A stretch of DNA of 64,000 bases, from positions 62,001-126,000 of the forward strand of contig NZ_JAJGNO010000009.1 of the NCBI RefSeq assembly GCF_020782235.1, given 5' to 3'. A program made the position numbers and the translations under genes. Shown here one piece after another: positions 53,129 through 62,204 of this stretch. The DNA is from Sphingobium naphthae. Lineage in GTDB: Bacteria; Pseudomonadota; Alphaproteobacteria; Sphingomonadales; Sphingomonadaceae. A model generated the notes under the pieces. It saw only the letters and a list, made by a program, of their open reading frames with translations, was not told the DNA's origin and did no database searches. Each line of letters opens with the position of its first letter. The stretch's first letter is position 1.

Positions 53129-53355
53129 GACGCTTTGCGGAAGGCGCCGGGCGGCTGGCCGGGATCGCCGGCTGGCTGCTGGGCTGGCGGCCGGACGAGT
53201 TCTGGCGCGCGACGCCGGCCGAACTGGCGAGCGTGCTGCGCGCCGCGCGTGGTCAGGAAGCGCTGGGCGAGGAAGCGCTGGGCGGGGAAGCGCTGGGCGG
53301 GGCCGGGGTGGATGGCGCGGAGTTGGCGCGGCTGATGGGGGCGATGCCGGATTAG
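53125..53355 (+). CDS. GTA tail assembly chaperone, rcc01693-like
   Basis: A 76-residue protein with RLAGIAGWLLGWRPDEFWRA and TPAELASVLRAARG, matching the short phage tail assembly chaperone of GTA clusters. It contains three tandem 15-bp units (EALGEEALGGEALGG) at about residues 45-59, which suggests recent slippage expansion. It is followed by 100 bases with a type D palindrome before the tape measure. Confidence 0.82.
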   Translation: MRRFAEGAGRLAGIAGWLLGWRPDEFWRATPAELASVLRAARGQEALGEEALGGEALGGAGVDGAELARLMGAMPD

Positions 53356-53402
53356 CAAGCCGAGCGCCTGCGAGAGCAGGAACCCTGTCGAGAGGACAGA
53401 AC

Positions 53403-53427
53403 TGGGCTCCTGCTTTCGCAGGAGCAC
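53403..53427 (+). repeat. Short palindromic repeat, type D
   Basis: TGGGCTCCTGCTTTCGCAGG plus AGCAC, second copy of 44427-44452, lying between two GTA tail genes. Confidence 0.75.
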
Positions 53428-53456
53428 CTGTCCGCTGTGTCGGAGCGGGGGATGAT

Positions 53457-54017
53457 ATGGACGAGGATGTCGAGACTTTGGTGGTGCGGGTGCGGGCCGA
53501 TACGCAGGGGCTGAGCCGCGATGTCGAGGCGATGCGGGCGAGCCTGGAGGGGCCGCTGGCGAGCGGGGCGGAACGGGCTGGACTGCGGATCGAGCAGGGG
53601 CTGCTGCGCGCGGTGCGGACGGGCAAGTTCGGCTTCGAGGATCTGAAGCGGCTGGCGCTGTCCGTGCTGGACGAGATCGCGGCGAGCGGCCTGCGATCGG
53701 CGCTGGGGAGCAGCGGCGGCGGAAGCGGCGGGCTGGCGGGGCTGGGCGCGACGTTGCTGACGTCGGTGCTGGGGCTGCCGGGGCGGGCGACCGGCGGGCC
53801 GGTGGCGCCCGGCCGCGCCTATATGGTCGGGGAGCGCGGGCCGGAGCTCTTCGTGCCGACGACGAGCGGGCAGGTGCTGGCCCATGGCGCGGGCGGCGGG
53901 CGCGACGTGCGCGTGAGCATCGCGGTGAATGGGCGCGGCGGTGAGAGCGAGCCGCGGCTGCTGGCGCGCAGCGCGCGGCAGGTGGCGCGGGCGGTGCGGG
54001 GAGCGTTGGAACGATGA
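53457..54017 (+). CDS. GTA tail tape measure protein, short form
   Basis: A 186-residue protein: an N-terminal helical part (VVRVRADTQGLSRDVEAMRA), a Gly/Ser-rich hydrophobic middle and the conserved C-terminal GRATGGPVAPGRAYMVGERG followed by PELFVPTTSG. That last motif is the signature of lambda-like and GTA tape-measure proteins. The shortness agrees with the short GTA tail. It overlaps the next start by four bases. Confidence 0.87.
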   Translation: MDEDVETLVVRVRADTQGLSRDVEAMRASLEGPLASGAERAGLRIEQGLLRAVRTGKFGFEDLKRLALSVLDEIAASGLRSALGSSGGGSGGLAGLGATLLTSVLGLPGRATGGPVAPGRAYMVGERGPELFVPTTSGQVLAHGAGGGRDVRVSIAVNGRGGESEPRLLARSARQVARAVRGALER

Positions 54018-56341
54018 GCATCGGCTATTGGCTGGCGGACGCGCGGCGCGGGCAGGAGACGCGCTGCATCAAGCGTTTCGCGGCGACGCATTGGACGGTG
54101 AATTTTGCCCGGCCGATGATGGCGAGCGTGGTGACGAGCGCGCCCGACGCGCTGCGGGTAGATACGGTCTTCTACGGGTCGGGCGACCTGGCGGGGCTGA
54201 TCTGGGAGGCGGAGGACCGGTGGAGCCATCCCCTGCTGGCCTATGAAACCGACCGGGATTTTCGGGACTGCATCCTGTCCTTCCGCTGGCGCAGCGGCGG
54301 GCTGCGGCGGCTGGAGGAGACGCATGGGCCGACGCTGACGATCGAGGGGCGGGACGCGGACGGGCAGGCGCGCGCCTGGTACGTGCGGCTGTGGAACTAT
54401 GCGGAAGGCGCGCCGGAAGATGCTGAAGTAAGGCTGGATTTTTCAGCCCTGGTGGCGGGCTATAACTTGCCCGAGGATGCCGACCCGGTGTGGGCGGGCG
54501 ATGTCGACCGGCTGTTCATTTCGCTGGTGCCGCCCGGCTATGACGAGGGCGACACGCCCTTCGCCAGCGGGCAGGAAGGCTGGGCGGAGCTGAGCGCCAT
54601 CAGCTGCGACGGGGCGGGATCGGTGCTGACGGTGGGCGATGTGATGCTGCCCGAACATGGGCTCAGCATGGCGACGGGCTATGACGACTGCTTCAACCAG
54701 ACGCCCGAGCGCGTGGTCGCGGCGATCCATGCGCTGGGCTATCGCGGGGCGATCAACCATTATGTCGGCATGAGCCATTATTTCCGGCTCGAGCCGCTGG
54801 GAGGCGGCCTGTATGTGAGCCTGGCCGGCGGGGTGCTGAATGCGCCTTGCGCAGCCTGGCACAGGGACTTCGCCGCGCGCGCCAAGGCGTTGGGATTGGG
54901 CCTGATCTGGTCACTGTCCTATGAATTGTTCGACGCCCATTGCTGGAACGACTGGAAGCAGCGTGCGGCCAATGGCGAGCCGGCGCTGACCGGATGGGAG
55001 CCGCCATCGACATTGTTGTCGCCGGCCCATGGCGGGGCGATGGCCTATCTGCAGGCGGTGGCGGGCGCCTTTGTTTCCATAGGCCTGGAGGCGGGTCTGC
55101 CGATCCTGTTTCAGGTCGGCGAACCCTGGTGGTGGGTGATGCCGGGGGACGGGCGCATCTGCCTGTATGACGATGCGGCGCGCGCGGCGTTGGGCGGCGC
55201 GCCGGTGTCGATCCCGAGCATCTGGGGCGAGCTGGACGCGGCGCAATGCGCCCTGCTGGATGCGGCGGGCGCGCTGCTGGCGGCTTCGACGGCGGCGCTG
55301 TGCGCGGCGGTGAAGGCGATGGCGCCGGGCGCGGTGACGCATCTTCTGGCCTATCTGCCCACGATCCTGGACCCGCGCGCGCCCGAGGCGAAGCGCGCGA
55401 ACATGCCGGTCGGGTGGGCGGCGCCGGCGTTCGACGTGCTGCAGCTGGAGGATTATGACTGGGTCACCGAGGGGCGTTCCAACCTGACTGCGCGCGGCGT
55501 CGCGCTGGCGACCGAGCGGCTGGGCTATCCGGTGGAGGAGCAGCATTATCTGGCGGGCTTCGTGCTGTTGCCGCAGCAGGCGGGGCAGTGGCGCGCCATC
55601 ACCGCGGCGGCGCGGGCGGCGGTGGCGCGGGGCACAGCGGCGACCTTCGTCTGGGCGCTGCCGCAAGTATGCCGCGACGGCTTCACCTGTTTCAGCATCG
55701 ATGGGGAGGATGATGTGCAAGCCTTTGACGATGTGCGCTTTCCGCTGGCGATCGGGCGCGAGGCCAGTTTGAGTCCGGCCTTTTCCACGCAGATCGTCGA
55801 AAGCCCCTCGGGCCATGAGCGGCGGTCGAGCGACTGGGCCGATGCGCGCCTGTCCTATGATGCGGGACCGGGCATCCGGTCCGAAGCGGACATCCGGGCG
55901 CTGATCGACTTTTTCCGGGCGCGGCGGGGGGCGGCGCGCGGCTTTCGCTTCACCGATCCCTATGACGATCGCAGCGGCCCGGCGGGGGCGGCGCCATCGC
56001 CGATCGACCAGCGGCTGGGCGTGGGCGACGGCGTGCGATCGCAATTCCCGCTGATGCGCCATTATGGCGCGGACGACGATGCGCAGGCGCGCCGGATCAC
56101 TCGGCCGGTCGCCGGGAGCATCCGCGTCGCCGCCGACGGGATCGAGATGGTCGAGGGGTGGAGCCATGCCGGGCTGGGCATGATCGCCTTCGACGTCGCG
56201 CCGGCCGCGGGCGTGGCGCTGACCGCCGGCTATCGGTTCGACGTGCCGGTGCGCTTCGCCGAGGACCGGCTGGAGATCAACCGCGCGACCTTCGCCGCCG
56301 GGGAAGCGGTGTCGGTGCCGCTGGTGGAGATACGCGAATGA
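54014..56341 (+). CDS. Tail sheath-like/TIM-barrel protein fused to DUF2460 (GTA g12 equivalent)
   Basis: A 775-residue protein. Residues 1-200 are beta-rich (TRCIKRFAATHWTVNFARPM). Residues 215-560 look like a glycoside-hydrolase-type TIM barrel: ERVVAAIHALGYRGAINHYV, LGLIWSLSYELFD, ILFQVGEPWWWVMPG with a candidate catalytic Glu, and FDVLQLEDYDWVTEG. Residues 570-775 are DUF2460 (PAFSTQIVESPSGHERRSSD, FRARRGAARGFRFTDPYDDR). In RcGTA the DUF2460 protein is only about 210 residues, so the N-terminal 560 residues are an addition. It overlaps both neighbours by four bases. Confidence 0.85.
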   Translation: MSIGYWLADARRGQETRCIKRFAATHWTVNFARPMMASVVTSAPDALRVDTVFYGSGDLAGLIWEAEDRWSHPLLAYETDRDFRDCILSFRWRSGGLRRLEETHGPTLTIEGRDADGQARAWYVRLWNYAEGAPEDAEVRLDFSALVAGYNLPEDADPVWAGDVDRLFISLVPPGYDEGDTPFASGQEGWAELSAISCDGAGSVLTVGDVMLPEHGLSMATGYDDCFNQTPERVVAAIHALGYRGAINHYVGMSHYFRLEPLGGGLYVSLAGGVLNAPCAAWHRDFAARAKALGLGLIWSLSYELFDAHCWNDWKQRAANGEPALTGWEPPSTLLSPAHGGAMAYLQAVAGAFVSIGLEAGLPILFQVGEPWWWVMPGDGRICLYDDAARAALGGAPVSIPSIWGELDAAQCALLDAAGALLAASTAALCAAVKAMAPGAVTHLLAYLPTILDPRAPEAKRANMPVGWAAPAFDVLQLEDYDWVTEGRSNLTARGVALATERLGYPVEEQHYLAGFVLLPQQAGQWRAITAAARAAVARGTAATFVWALPQVCRDGFTCFSIDGEDDVQAFDDVRFPLAIGREASLSPAFSTQIVESPSGHERRSSDWADARLSYDAGPGIRSEADIRALIDFFRARRGAARGFRFTDPYDDRSGPAGAAPSPIDQRLGVGDGVRSQFPLMRHYGADDDAQARRITRPVAGSIRVAADGIEMVEGWSHAGLGMIAFDVAPAAGVALTAGYRFDVPVRFAEDRLEINRATFAAGEAVSVPLVEIRE

Positions 56342-57162
56342 GCGGGGGGCTGGACGAGACGCTGTGCACCCTGGCCTTTTGCTGGCGGATCGAGCGGCGC
56401 GATGGGGTGGCGATCGGGCTGACCAGCCATGATCGCGACCTGGAGATTGGCGGGCTGATCTACCGGGCGGCGCCGGGCATGACGCCGGCCGCGGTGCGTA
56501 GCGGCATCACGCTGGAGGGCGAGGACAGCGACGTGGCGGGCGCGCTGTCGAGCGACGCGATCAGCGAGGCGGACCTGGCGGCGGGGCGATGGGACGGCGC
56601 GGCGCTGGAGCTGCGGCTGACGCAATGGGAGGCGCCGGGCGAGACATGGCTGCTGCTGGCGCGCGGCGAGATTGGCGCGGTATCGCGCAAGGGAAAGGAA
56701 TTTTCGGCCGAGCTGATCGGCGCGGCGGCGGTGCTGGGCGCGCCGGTGGCGCCGAGCACGACGCCCGATTGCCGCGCCCGGCTGGGCGACAAAGCGTGCC
56801 GGGTCGACATGGCGGGGCGACGGCGGATCGTCGCGGTGACCAGCGTCGCTGGCGCACGCGTTGCGACGGATGGGCTGGAAATGGGCGGGCTGGCGGCGGG
56901 CGCCTATGCCTTTGGCACGCTGCGCTGGATGACCGGCGCCAATGCCGGGCTGACGCAGGCGATCCTGGACAATGACGGCGCGGAACTGACGCTGGCCGAT
57001 CCGCCCGGCTTTGCCGTGGCGGCGGGCACGCTGGCGCTGCTGACCGAGGGATGCGACCGGCAGGCGGCGACCTGTTCGGCGCGCTTTGGCAATATCGCCA
57101 ATTTCCGGGGCGAGCCTTTCCTGCCGGGCATGGACCTGCTGACCCGCTATCCCGGCGCATGA
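56338..57162 (+). CDS. GTA tail hub protein, DUF2163/BR0599 family
   Basis: A 274-residue hub protein with AFCWRIERRDGVAIGLTSHD near the start and FGNIANFRGEPFLPGMD at the end. Four Cys at 145, 154, 239 and 246 (TPDCRARLGDKACRVD; EGCDRQAATCSARF) match the arrangement reported to bind an iron-sulfur cluster in the RcGTA hub. Translation is coupled at both ends. Confidence 0.9.
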   Translation: MSGGLDETLCTLAFCWRIERRDGVAIGLTSHDRDLEIGGLIYRAAPGMTPAAVRSGITLEGEDSDVAGALSSDAISEADLAAGRWDGAALELRLTQWEAPGETWLLLARGEIGAVSRKGKEFSAELIGAAAVLGAPVAPSTTPDCRARLGDKACRVDMAGRRRIVAVTSVAGARVATDGLEMGGLAAGAYAFGTLRWMTGANAGLTQAILDNDGAELTLADPPGFAVAAGTLALLTEGCDRQAATCSARFGNIANFRGEPFLPGMDLLTRYPGA

Positions 57163-57542
57163 GCGCGGCGGATCGAGCGGCGCAGGTCGTCGCGGCGGCG
57201 CGCGCGCTGGTGGGCGTGCCGTTCCGCCTGCATGGGCGCGACCGGGACGGGCTGGATTGCGTCGGTTTGGCGGCGCTGGCGCTGGGGCGGACGGGGCCCG
57301 GCGCCTATGGGCTGCGCAGCGGCGATTTCGCGCGAGCGCAGGACTGGCTGGCGGCGGCGGGGCTGCGGCCGGTGGCGGCGGGCGGGGCGGGCGACCTGGC
57401 GCTGGTGCGGCCGGGCCCGTTGCAGCTGCATCTGATGATCGGGACGGGCGCGGGCTTCGTCCACGCCCATGCCGGGCTGGGCCGCGTGGTCGAGACGCCG
57501 GGGCTATCGCCCTGGCCGGTCCTTGGCTGGTGGCGGGAATAG
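57159..57542 (+). CDS. GTA cell-wall peptidase, NlpC/P60 family
   Basis: A 127-residue enzyme with catalytic Cys34 in RDGLDCVGLA and His91 in QLHLMIGTG, plus HAHAGLGRVVETP. In RcGTA g14 this peptidase sits at the tail tip and opens peptidoglycan during DNA entry. ATG overlaps the preceding stop by four bases. Confidence 0.9.
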   Translation: MSAADRAAQVVAAARALVGVPFRLHGRDRDGLDCVGLAALALGRTGPGAYGLRSGDFARAQDWLAAAGLRPVAAGGAGDLALVRPGPLQLHLMIGTGAGFVHAHAGLGRVVETPGLSPWPVLGWWRE

Positions 57543-57555
57543 AAAAGGAACGAGC

Positions 57556-59754
57556 ATGGCGACGATAGTGCTGAGCGCGGTGGGCACGGTGCTGGGCGGG
57601 CCGATCGGCGGCGCGATCGGCGGGCTGATCGGCAATGTCATCGACAATGAGGTGCTGTTCAAGCCCAACGGCCGGGAAGGCGTGCGCCTGTCCGACCTGC
57701 AGTTGCAGACGTCCAGCTATGGCACGCAGATCCCGGCGCTGTTCGGCACGATGCGCGTGGCGGGTACGGTGATCTGGGCGACGGACCTGAAGGAAACATC
57801 GAGCCGCAGCGGCGGCGGCAAGGGGCGGCCGAGCGTCACCAGCTACAGCTATGCGGCCAGCATTGCGGTCGCGCTGTCGTCGCGGCCGATCCGGGCGATC
57901 AAGCGGATCTGGGCGGACGGCAATCTGCTGCGCGGGGCGGCGGGCGATTTCAAGACGGAGCTGGGCGCGTTCCGCGTCCATCCCGGCGACGAGGCGCAGG
58001 CCTCCGATCCGCTGATCGCGTCGGCGCAGGGGATTGGCGAGACGCCCGCGCATCGCGGCATCGCCTATGTCGTGTTCGAGGATCTGGCGCTGGCCGATTA
58101 TGGCAATCGCATCCCGTCGCTGACCTTCGAAGTGGAGGCGGACGAGGGCGCGGTGGCGATCGGCGCGATCGCCGGGGCGCTGAGCGATCATCGTCTGGCG
58201 GGGCCGGCGACGGTCCTGGTCGATGGCTATGCCGGCAGCGGGCAGGATGTGCGTGCGGCGATGACCCCGCTGGTCGACGCGCATGGGCTGGCCCTGCAAT
58301 CGGCAGCGGACGGGCTGGCGCTGCGGACGGCGGGGGCGGAAAGCGCCATGGTGGCGACGGAGGGGCTGGCGCGGCGCATCAATGGCCGGGCGATCGACCC
58401 GATCGAGCAGGCGGGCGGAGCGGCCGATGGCGTGCCGGTGGCGCTGAGCCTGCGCTACCATGATGCGGCGCGCGATTATCAGGCGGGCCTGCAGCGCGTG
58501 ACGCGGCCGGGGCCGGGCCGGGTCGAGAGCGGCGTCGAGCTGCCCGCAGTGCTGGACGCCGATGCGGCGCGGGCGCTGGCGAGCGCGCGGCTGGGCGCGG
58601 CCTGGGCCGGGCGGGCGCGCATGACGCTGCGTTGCGACTGGCGGGCGCTGGCGCTGACGGCGGGGGATGTCGTGACGGCCGAGGGCGTGGCGGGGCTGTG
58701 GCGGATCGAGGAGCGGGAATGGGAGGCGATGGCGGTGCGGCTGGCGCTGCGGCGTGTGCCGGGCGGCGATGGGGCGCTGCCTGCGGGCGCGGGATCAGGC
58801 GCGATCGTGCGGCCGGTCGATGCGCCGCATGGGCCGACGCGTCTGATGCTGGCGGACCTGCCCTTCATCAAGGATGGCGTGGCGAGCGCGCCGCTGATCG
58901 TCGCGGCCGCGAGCGGTGGGCCGGGCTGGCGCAGCGCCGCCCTGTTCGTGACGGGGACCAGCGGGGAGGCGACGCCGATCGGCCGCAGCGCCGGACGCGC
59001 GGTGATGGGCGCGGCCGATGCGGCCCTGCCGCCGGGCAGCACGCAGATGGTCGACCGGCGTCATGCGCTGTCCGTCACCTTGCTGGCGGACGACATGGCG
59101 CTGGCGAGCGCGGATGAGGCGGCGCTGGCGCTGGGCCGCAACCTGGCGCTGATCGGCCGCGAGCTGATCCAGTTCGAGGCGGCGGAGCGGACCGGGCCGG
59201 GCAGCTATCGGCTGGGCGGGCTGCGCCGGGGGCTGCGCGGCACCGAATGGGCGATGGCGGATCATGTCGCGGGCGAGCCCTTCCTGCTGATCGAGGAGGG
59301 GCGGCTGGTCGAGCCGATCGGCCTGGCCGGCGCGGAGGGCGAGGCGGGCGGCCTGTTGCGGGTGGCGGCGATCGGCATCGGCGATGTCGCGCCGGCCGAA
59401 GCGATGCTGACGATCCGCGGCGAGGCGCTGACGCCGCTGTCGCCGGTCCATCTGACGGTGCGGGCCGATGGCGCGGGGGGATGGGCGATCGGCTGGACGC
59501 GCAGAAGTCGCAACGGGTGGCGCTGGCTCAATGGCAGCGACGCGCCGCTGGCGGAGGAACGCGAGCTTTATGCGCTGCGGCTGCTGGACGGTGCGACGGT
59601 GGTGCGCAGCGTGGAGACGGGCGATCCGGGCTGGACTTATACGGCGGCGATGATCGCGGGCGACGGGACGGCCGGCCGCATGCTGGAGATCGAGGTGCGG
59701 CAGCGCGGCACCTATGCGCTGGGTCGGCCGGGGCGAGCCGTGCTGGCGCTGTGA
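57556..59754 (+). CDS. GTA tail-tip/host-recognition protein (g15-like), short form without TIM barrel
   Basis: A 732-residue protein beginning with a glycine-rich hydrophobic segment (GGPIGGAIGGLIGNVIDNEV) and QIPALFGTMRVAGTVIWATD. Then come VVFEDLALADYGNRIPSLTF and, near residues 560-600, LGGLRRGLRGTEWAMADHVA with the fibre-binding region. RcGTA g15 is about 1300 residues and holds a TIM-like domain after the region corresponding to RIPSLTFEV. Here the sequence passes straight into VAIGAIAGALSDH, so that domain is absent. Forms the megatron of the tail tip. Confidence 0.87.
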   Translation: MATIVLSAVGTVLGGPIGGAIGGLIGNVIDNEVLFKPNGREGVRLSDLQLQTSSYGTQIPALFGTMRVAGTVIWATDLKETSSRSGGGKGRPSVTSYSYAASIAVALSSRPIRAIKRIWADGNLLRGAAGDFKTELGAFRVHPGDEAQASDPLIASAQGIGETPAHRGIAYVVFEDLALADYGNRIPSLTFEVEADEGAVAIGAIAGALSDHRLAGPATVLVDGYAGSGQDVRAAMTPLVDAHGLALQSAADGLALRTAGAESAMVATEGLARRINGRAIDPIEQAGGAADGVPVALSLRYHDAARDYQAGLQRVTRPGPGRVESGVELPAVLDADAARALASARLGAAWAGRARMTLRCDWRALALTAGDVVTAEGVAGLWRIEEREWEAMAVRLALRRVPGGDGALPAGAGSGAIVRPVDAPHGPTRLMLADLPFIKDGVASAPLIVAAASGGPGWRSAALFVTGTSGEATPIGRSAGRAVMGAADAALPPGSTQMVDRRHALSVTLLADDMALASADEAALALGRNLALIGRELIQFEAAERTGPGSYRLGGLRRGLRGTEWAMADHVAGEPFLLIEEGRLVEPIGLAGAEGEAGGLLRVAAIGIGDVAPAEAMLTIRGEALTPLSPVHLTVRADGAGGWAIGWTRRSRNGWRWLNGSDAPLAEERELYALRLLDGATVVRSVETGDPGWTYTAAMIAGDGTAGRMLEIEVRQRGTYALGRPGRAVLAL

Positions 59755-59798
59755 TAAGGGACGGCGCGGCTGCGCCATGGATGGGAGGATCAGGAACG

Positions 59799-60296
59799 AT
59801 GGACGCAACGCCGCGATGGAGCCTGCCGCTGCTGTTTGCCGGGCAGGCGCAGAAGGAAATCTTTCACAATGAAGCGCTGATGCTGGTGGATGCTTTATTG
59901 CACGGGCGCGTGGAAAGCGCGGACCTGGGCGCGCCGCCCACGGACCCGGCGGTCGGCCAATGCTGGATCGTCGCGGCGCCAGCGGAGGGCGCCTGGAACA
60001 GCGAAGTCGGATCGATCGCTTGCTGGACCGAAGGCGGGTGGCGGTTCGTCGCGCCGCGCGCGGGCCTCCGCATGGCGGTCGGCGACCAGGGGCAGGCGCT
60101 TTTTCATGACGGGAGCGAATGGCGCGCCGGCGCGATCCGCGACGACGGGCTTTACCAAGCCGATGAAAAAGTGGTGGGCCCGCGCCAGCCCGCTATTGCC
60201 GGTCCGGCGGGGGGCGGCGTGATTGACGCTGAGGCCCGTTCAACCATCGCCGCCATTCTGGCCGCGCTGCGCGCACATGGGCTGATTGCTTCCTAA
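59799..60296 (+). CDS. DUF2793 protein, probable GTA tail fibre base
   Basis: A 165-residue protein with DUF2793: LPLLFAGQAQKEIFHNEALM, then VGQCWIVAAPAEGAWNSEVG and WTEGGWRFVAPRAGLRMAV. DUF2793 proteins form the attachment part of GTA tail fibres. The C-terminal 30 residues are helical. AGGA precedes the ATG at 59799. It ends the GTA block. Confidence 0.88.
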   Translation: MDATPRWSLPLLFAGQAQKEIFHNEALMLVDALLHGRVESADLGAPPTDPAVGQCWIVAAPAEGAWNSEVGSIACWTEGGWRFVAPRAGLRMAVGDQGQALFHDGSEWRAGAIRDDGLYQADEKVVGPRQPAIAGPAGGGVIDAEARSTIAAILAALRAHGLIAS

Positions 60297-60496
60297 TATT
60301 ACGGTATTTCGCTTTTCTTGTTGCAGACGCGCGTCAATAGTCTAGGATTCTGTTGCATTAGCCTGACAGGGCGCGGTTACGCGGGCTAGTGCGTTATTTT
60401 TGCAACGGTTTCACTAATTGTGGACTTGCCATGAAACCTTCTCGAAGCTACAGGGTTTCAGCAGTCCTTCGTGACACTTTTGAAAGGGGAATCCAT

Positions 60497-61573
60497 ATGC
60501 GGAAGCTTGCCCTCGCGGCTGCGCTTGCGACCAGTGCCCTGGCCACCCCGGCCTTGGCGCGCGATAACAGCTGGTATGTTGGCGTGGACGCCGGCGTGCT
60601 GCTGGTTGAAGATCAGGACCTGACCTTCGACGACGTCCCTCCCGGTGGTGCGGCGGTTCCGTCGATCGACTACCACAAGGGCTACGACTTCGACGCCAAC
60701 ATCGGTTACGACTTCGGCGGTTTCCGCCTGGAAGCCGAAGCCGCCTACAAGCGTGCGAAGATCGATTTCGACAAGACCGGCGGCGGCTTCGGCGGCGCTG
60801 CTTCGGCCCTGTCGTTCATGCTGAACGGCTTGCTTGACTTCGGTCCCGATGACGGCCTGCAGGGCTTCGTCGGCGGCGGTGTCGGCGTGTCGCGCGGCAA
60901 GCTCGCTTCGGACATCGTGAACGACAGCGACACCGGCTTCGCCTGGCAGGCGATCGCGGGCGTTCGCTACCCGGTCACCAACAATGTCGACGTCTCGCTG
61001 AAGTATCGCTTCTTCAACCAGGACGATATCAAGCTGATCCCGGCTTACCAGAGCATCTACGGCGAAGCCGGTTCGACCGCCGAAACCAAGCTGCGCACGC
61101 ACAGCATCCTGCTGGGCCTGACGTACAACTTCGGTGCGCCGGAAGAAGCGGCTCCGCCGCCGCCGCCTCCGCCGCCCCCGCCGCCCCCGCCGCCGCCTCC
61201 GCCGCCCCCGCCGGTGGCCGAGTGCCAGCCCGGGCCGTACATCGTCTTCTTCGAATGGGACAAGTCGGACATCACGCCTGACGCCGCCACCATTCTGGAC
61301 AATGCGGTCTCGGCCTACAGCAGCTGCGGCAGCGCGCAGGTCATGCTCGCCGGTCACGCGGACAAGTCGGGTTCGGCTTCGTACAACGTCGGCCTGTCGC
61401 AGCGTCGCGCTGACGCCACCAAGGCTTACCTTGCTTCGAAGGGTATCCCTGACGGCGTGATGACGACCCAGGCCTTCGGTGAATCGAAGCCCCGCGTCGA
61501 AACCGCCGACGGCGTTCGCGAAGTCCAGAACCGTCGCGTGGAAATCACCTACGGTCCGGGCGCGGGCATGTAA
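60497..61573 (+). CDS. OmpA-family outer membrane protein with polyproline linker
   Basis: A 358-residue porin-like protein. It has a signal peptide (to ALAR), an eight-strand barrel from 24 to about 213 (NSWYVGVDAGVLL ... LLGLTYNFG), a run of about 20 prolines near residues 219-238, and an OmpA C-terminal peptidoglycan-binding domain (VFFEWDKSDITPDAATIL; LSQRRADATKAYLASKGI). ATG 60497 has AAAGGGGA upstream. The 5' leader (60300-60496) is AT-richer than its surroundings and probably holds the promoter; no confident -35/-10 pair was picked. The codon bias suggests a highly expressed gene. Confidence 0.93.
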   Translation: MRKLALAAALATSALATPALARDNSWYVGVDAGVLLVEDQDLTFDDVPPGGAAVPSIDYHKGYDFDANIGYDFGGFRLEAEAAYKRAKIDFDKTGGGFGGAASALSFMLNGLLDFGPDDGLQGFVGGGVGVSRGKLASDIVNDSDTGFAWQAIAGVRYPVTNNVDVSLKYRFFNQDDIKLIPAYQSIYGEAGSTAETKLRTHSILLGLTYNFGAPEEAAPPPPPPPPPPPPPPPPPPPPVAECQPGPYIVFFEWDKSDITPDAATILDNAVSAYSSCGSAQVMLAGHADKSGSASYNVGLSQRRADATKAYLASKGIPDGVMTTQAFGESKPRVETADGVREVQNRRVEITYGPGAGM

Positions 61574-61609
61574 TCGGTTCGTCCCTCCTTCGGGATGGAC
61601 GACAGAAGA

Positions 61610-61638
61610 GGGGCCGGTCGCAGGACCGGCCCCTTTTT
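61610..61638 (+). terminator. Strong Rho-independent terminator of the OmpA gene
   Basis: GGGGCCGGTC pairs perfectly with GACCGGCCCC over a GCAG loop, followed by TTTTT. Confidence 0.93.
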
Positions 61639-62204
61639 CTTTGCGCCTTCGGGGCCTTGCGGAGTGCGCGTATTGGCCGGGTCAGGTCGTTATGTGCTGG
61701 TCCGGCGTTTGGTCGATTTACGTGCGGCCCTGTTTGGGTGGCGGGTCGATGGTTGCATCTTTTTTCCGGCCCAGGATTGGACGTGGCGAGCGTCAGACTT
61801 TCCGTCAGCGGTGCAGGCCTGTCGAGGAAGGAAGGTTCCGCTTGTTCCGGCATGCTTCGGATGACCGATCGTTGGCAATCAATCTGCCCTGCTTCGATCT
61901 GCCGTCGCGACCGTGATGATGATGGGGTCAGTGGCGGCGCGAGTGCGTTCGTGCCTATTGACCGGAAGTCGATTCTCTTGAGGCTTTTGCTGACATAGGC
62001 GCGGCGTTCGTCAGGCGCCCCTGTTCTGGTTGAGGCCGGTCCAATGACCGCCTGTGCAAACGGTTCCCACGCTCTTTGGGCAGGAGGGAGGCCCCCCAGA
62101 GTTAGCGAGGTTCAGCGGTGTTGCGCACGGGCGACAGGGCCGCGCCTGCGAAGGACGAGCGGCGCTCTGTACTAGGTCGTGAACCCATGAACGGCAGGGG
62201 GCGA
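61639..62204. other. Long intergenic stretch without a recognised gene
   Basis: About 560 bases. The open frames here are short and have no convincing start, ribosome site or family motif. Composition is less GC-rich than the GTA area. Probably a remnant of inserted DNA. Confidence 0.4.

Noticed and set aside
34817..60296. A complete temperate prophage
   Set aside because: There is no integrase, repressor, replication or lysis module. Gene order and the DUF6127, DUF2460, DUF2163, NlpC and g15-type genes match a GTA.
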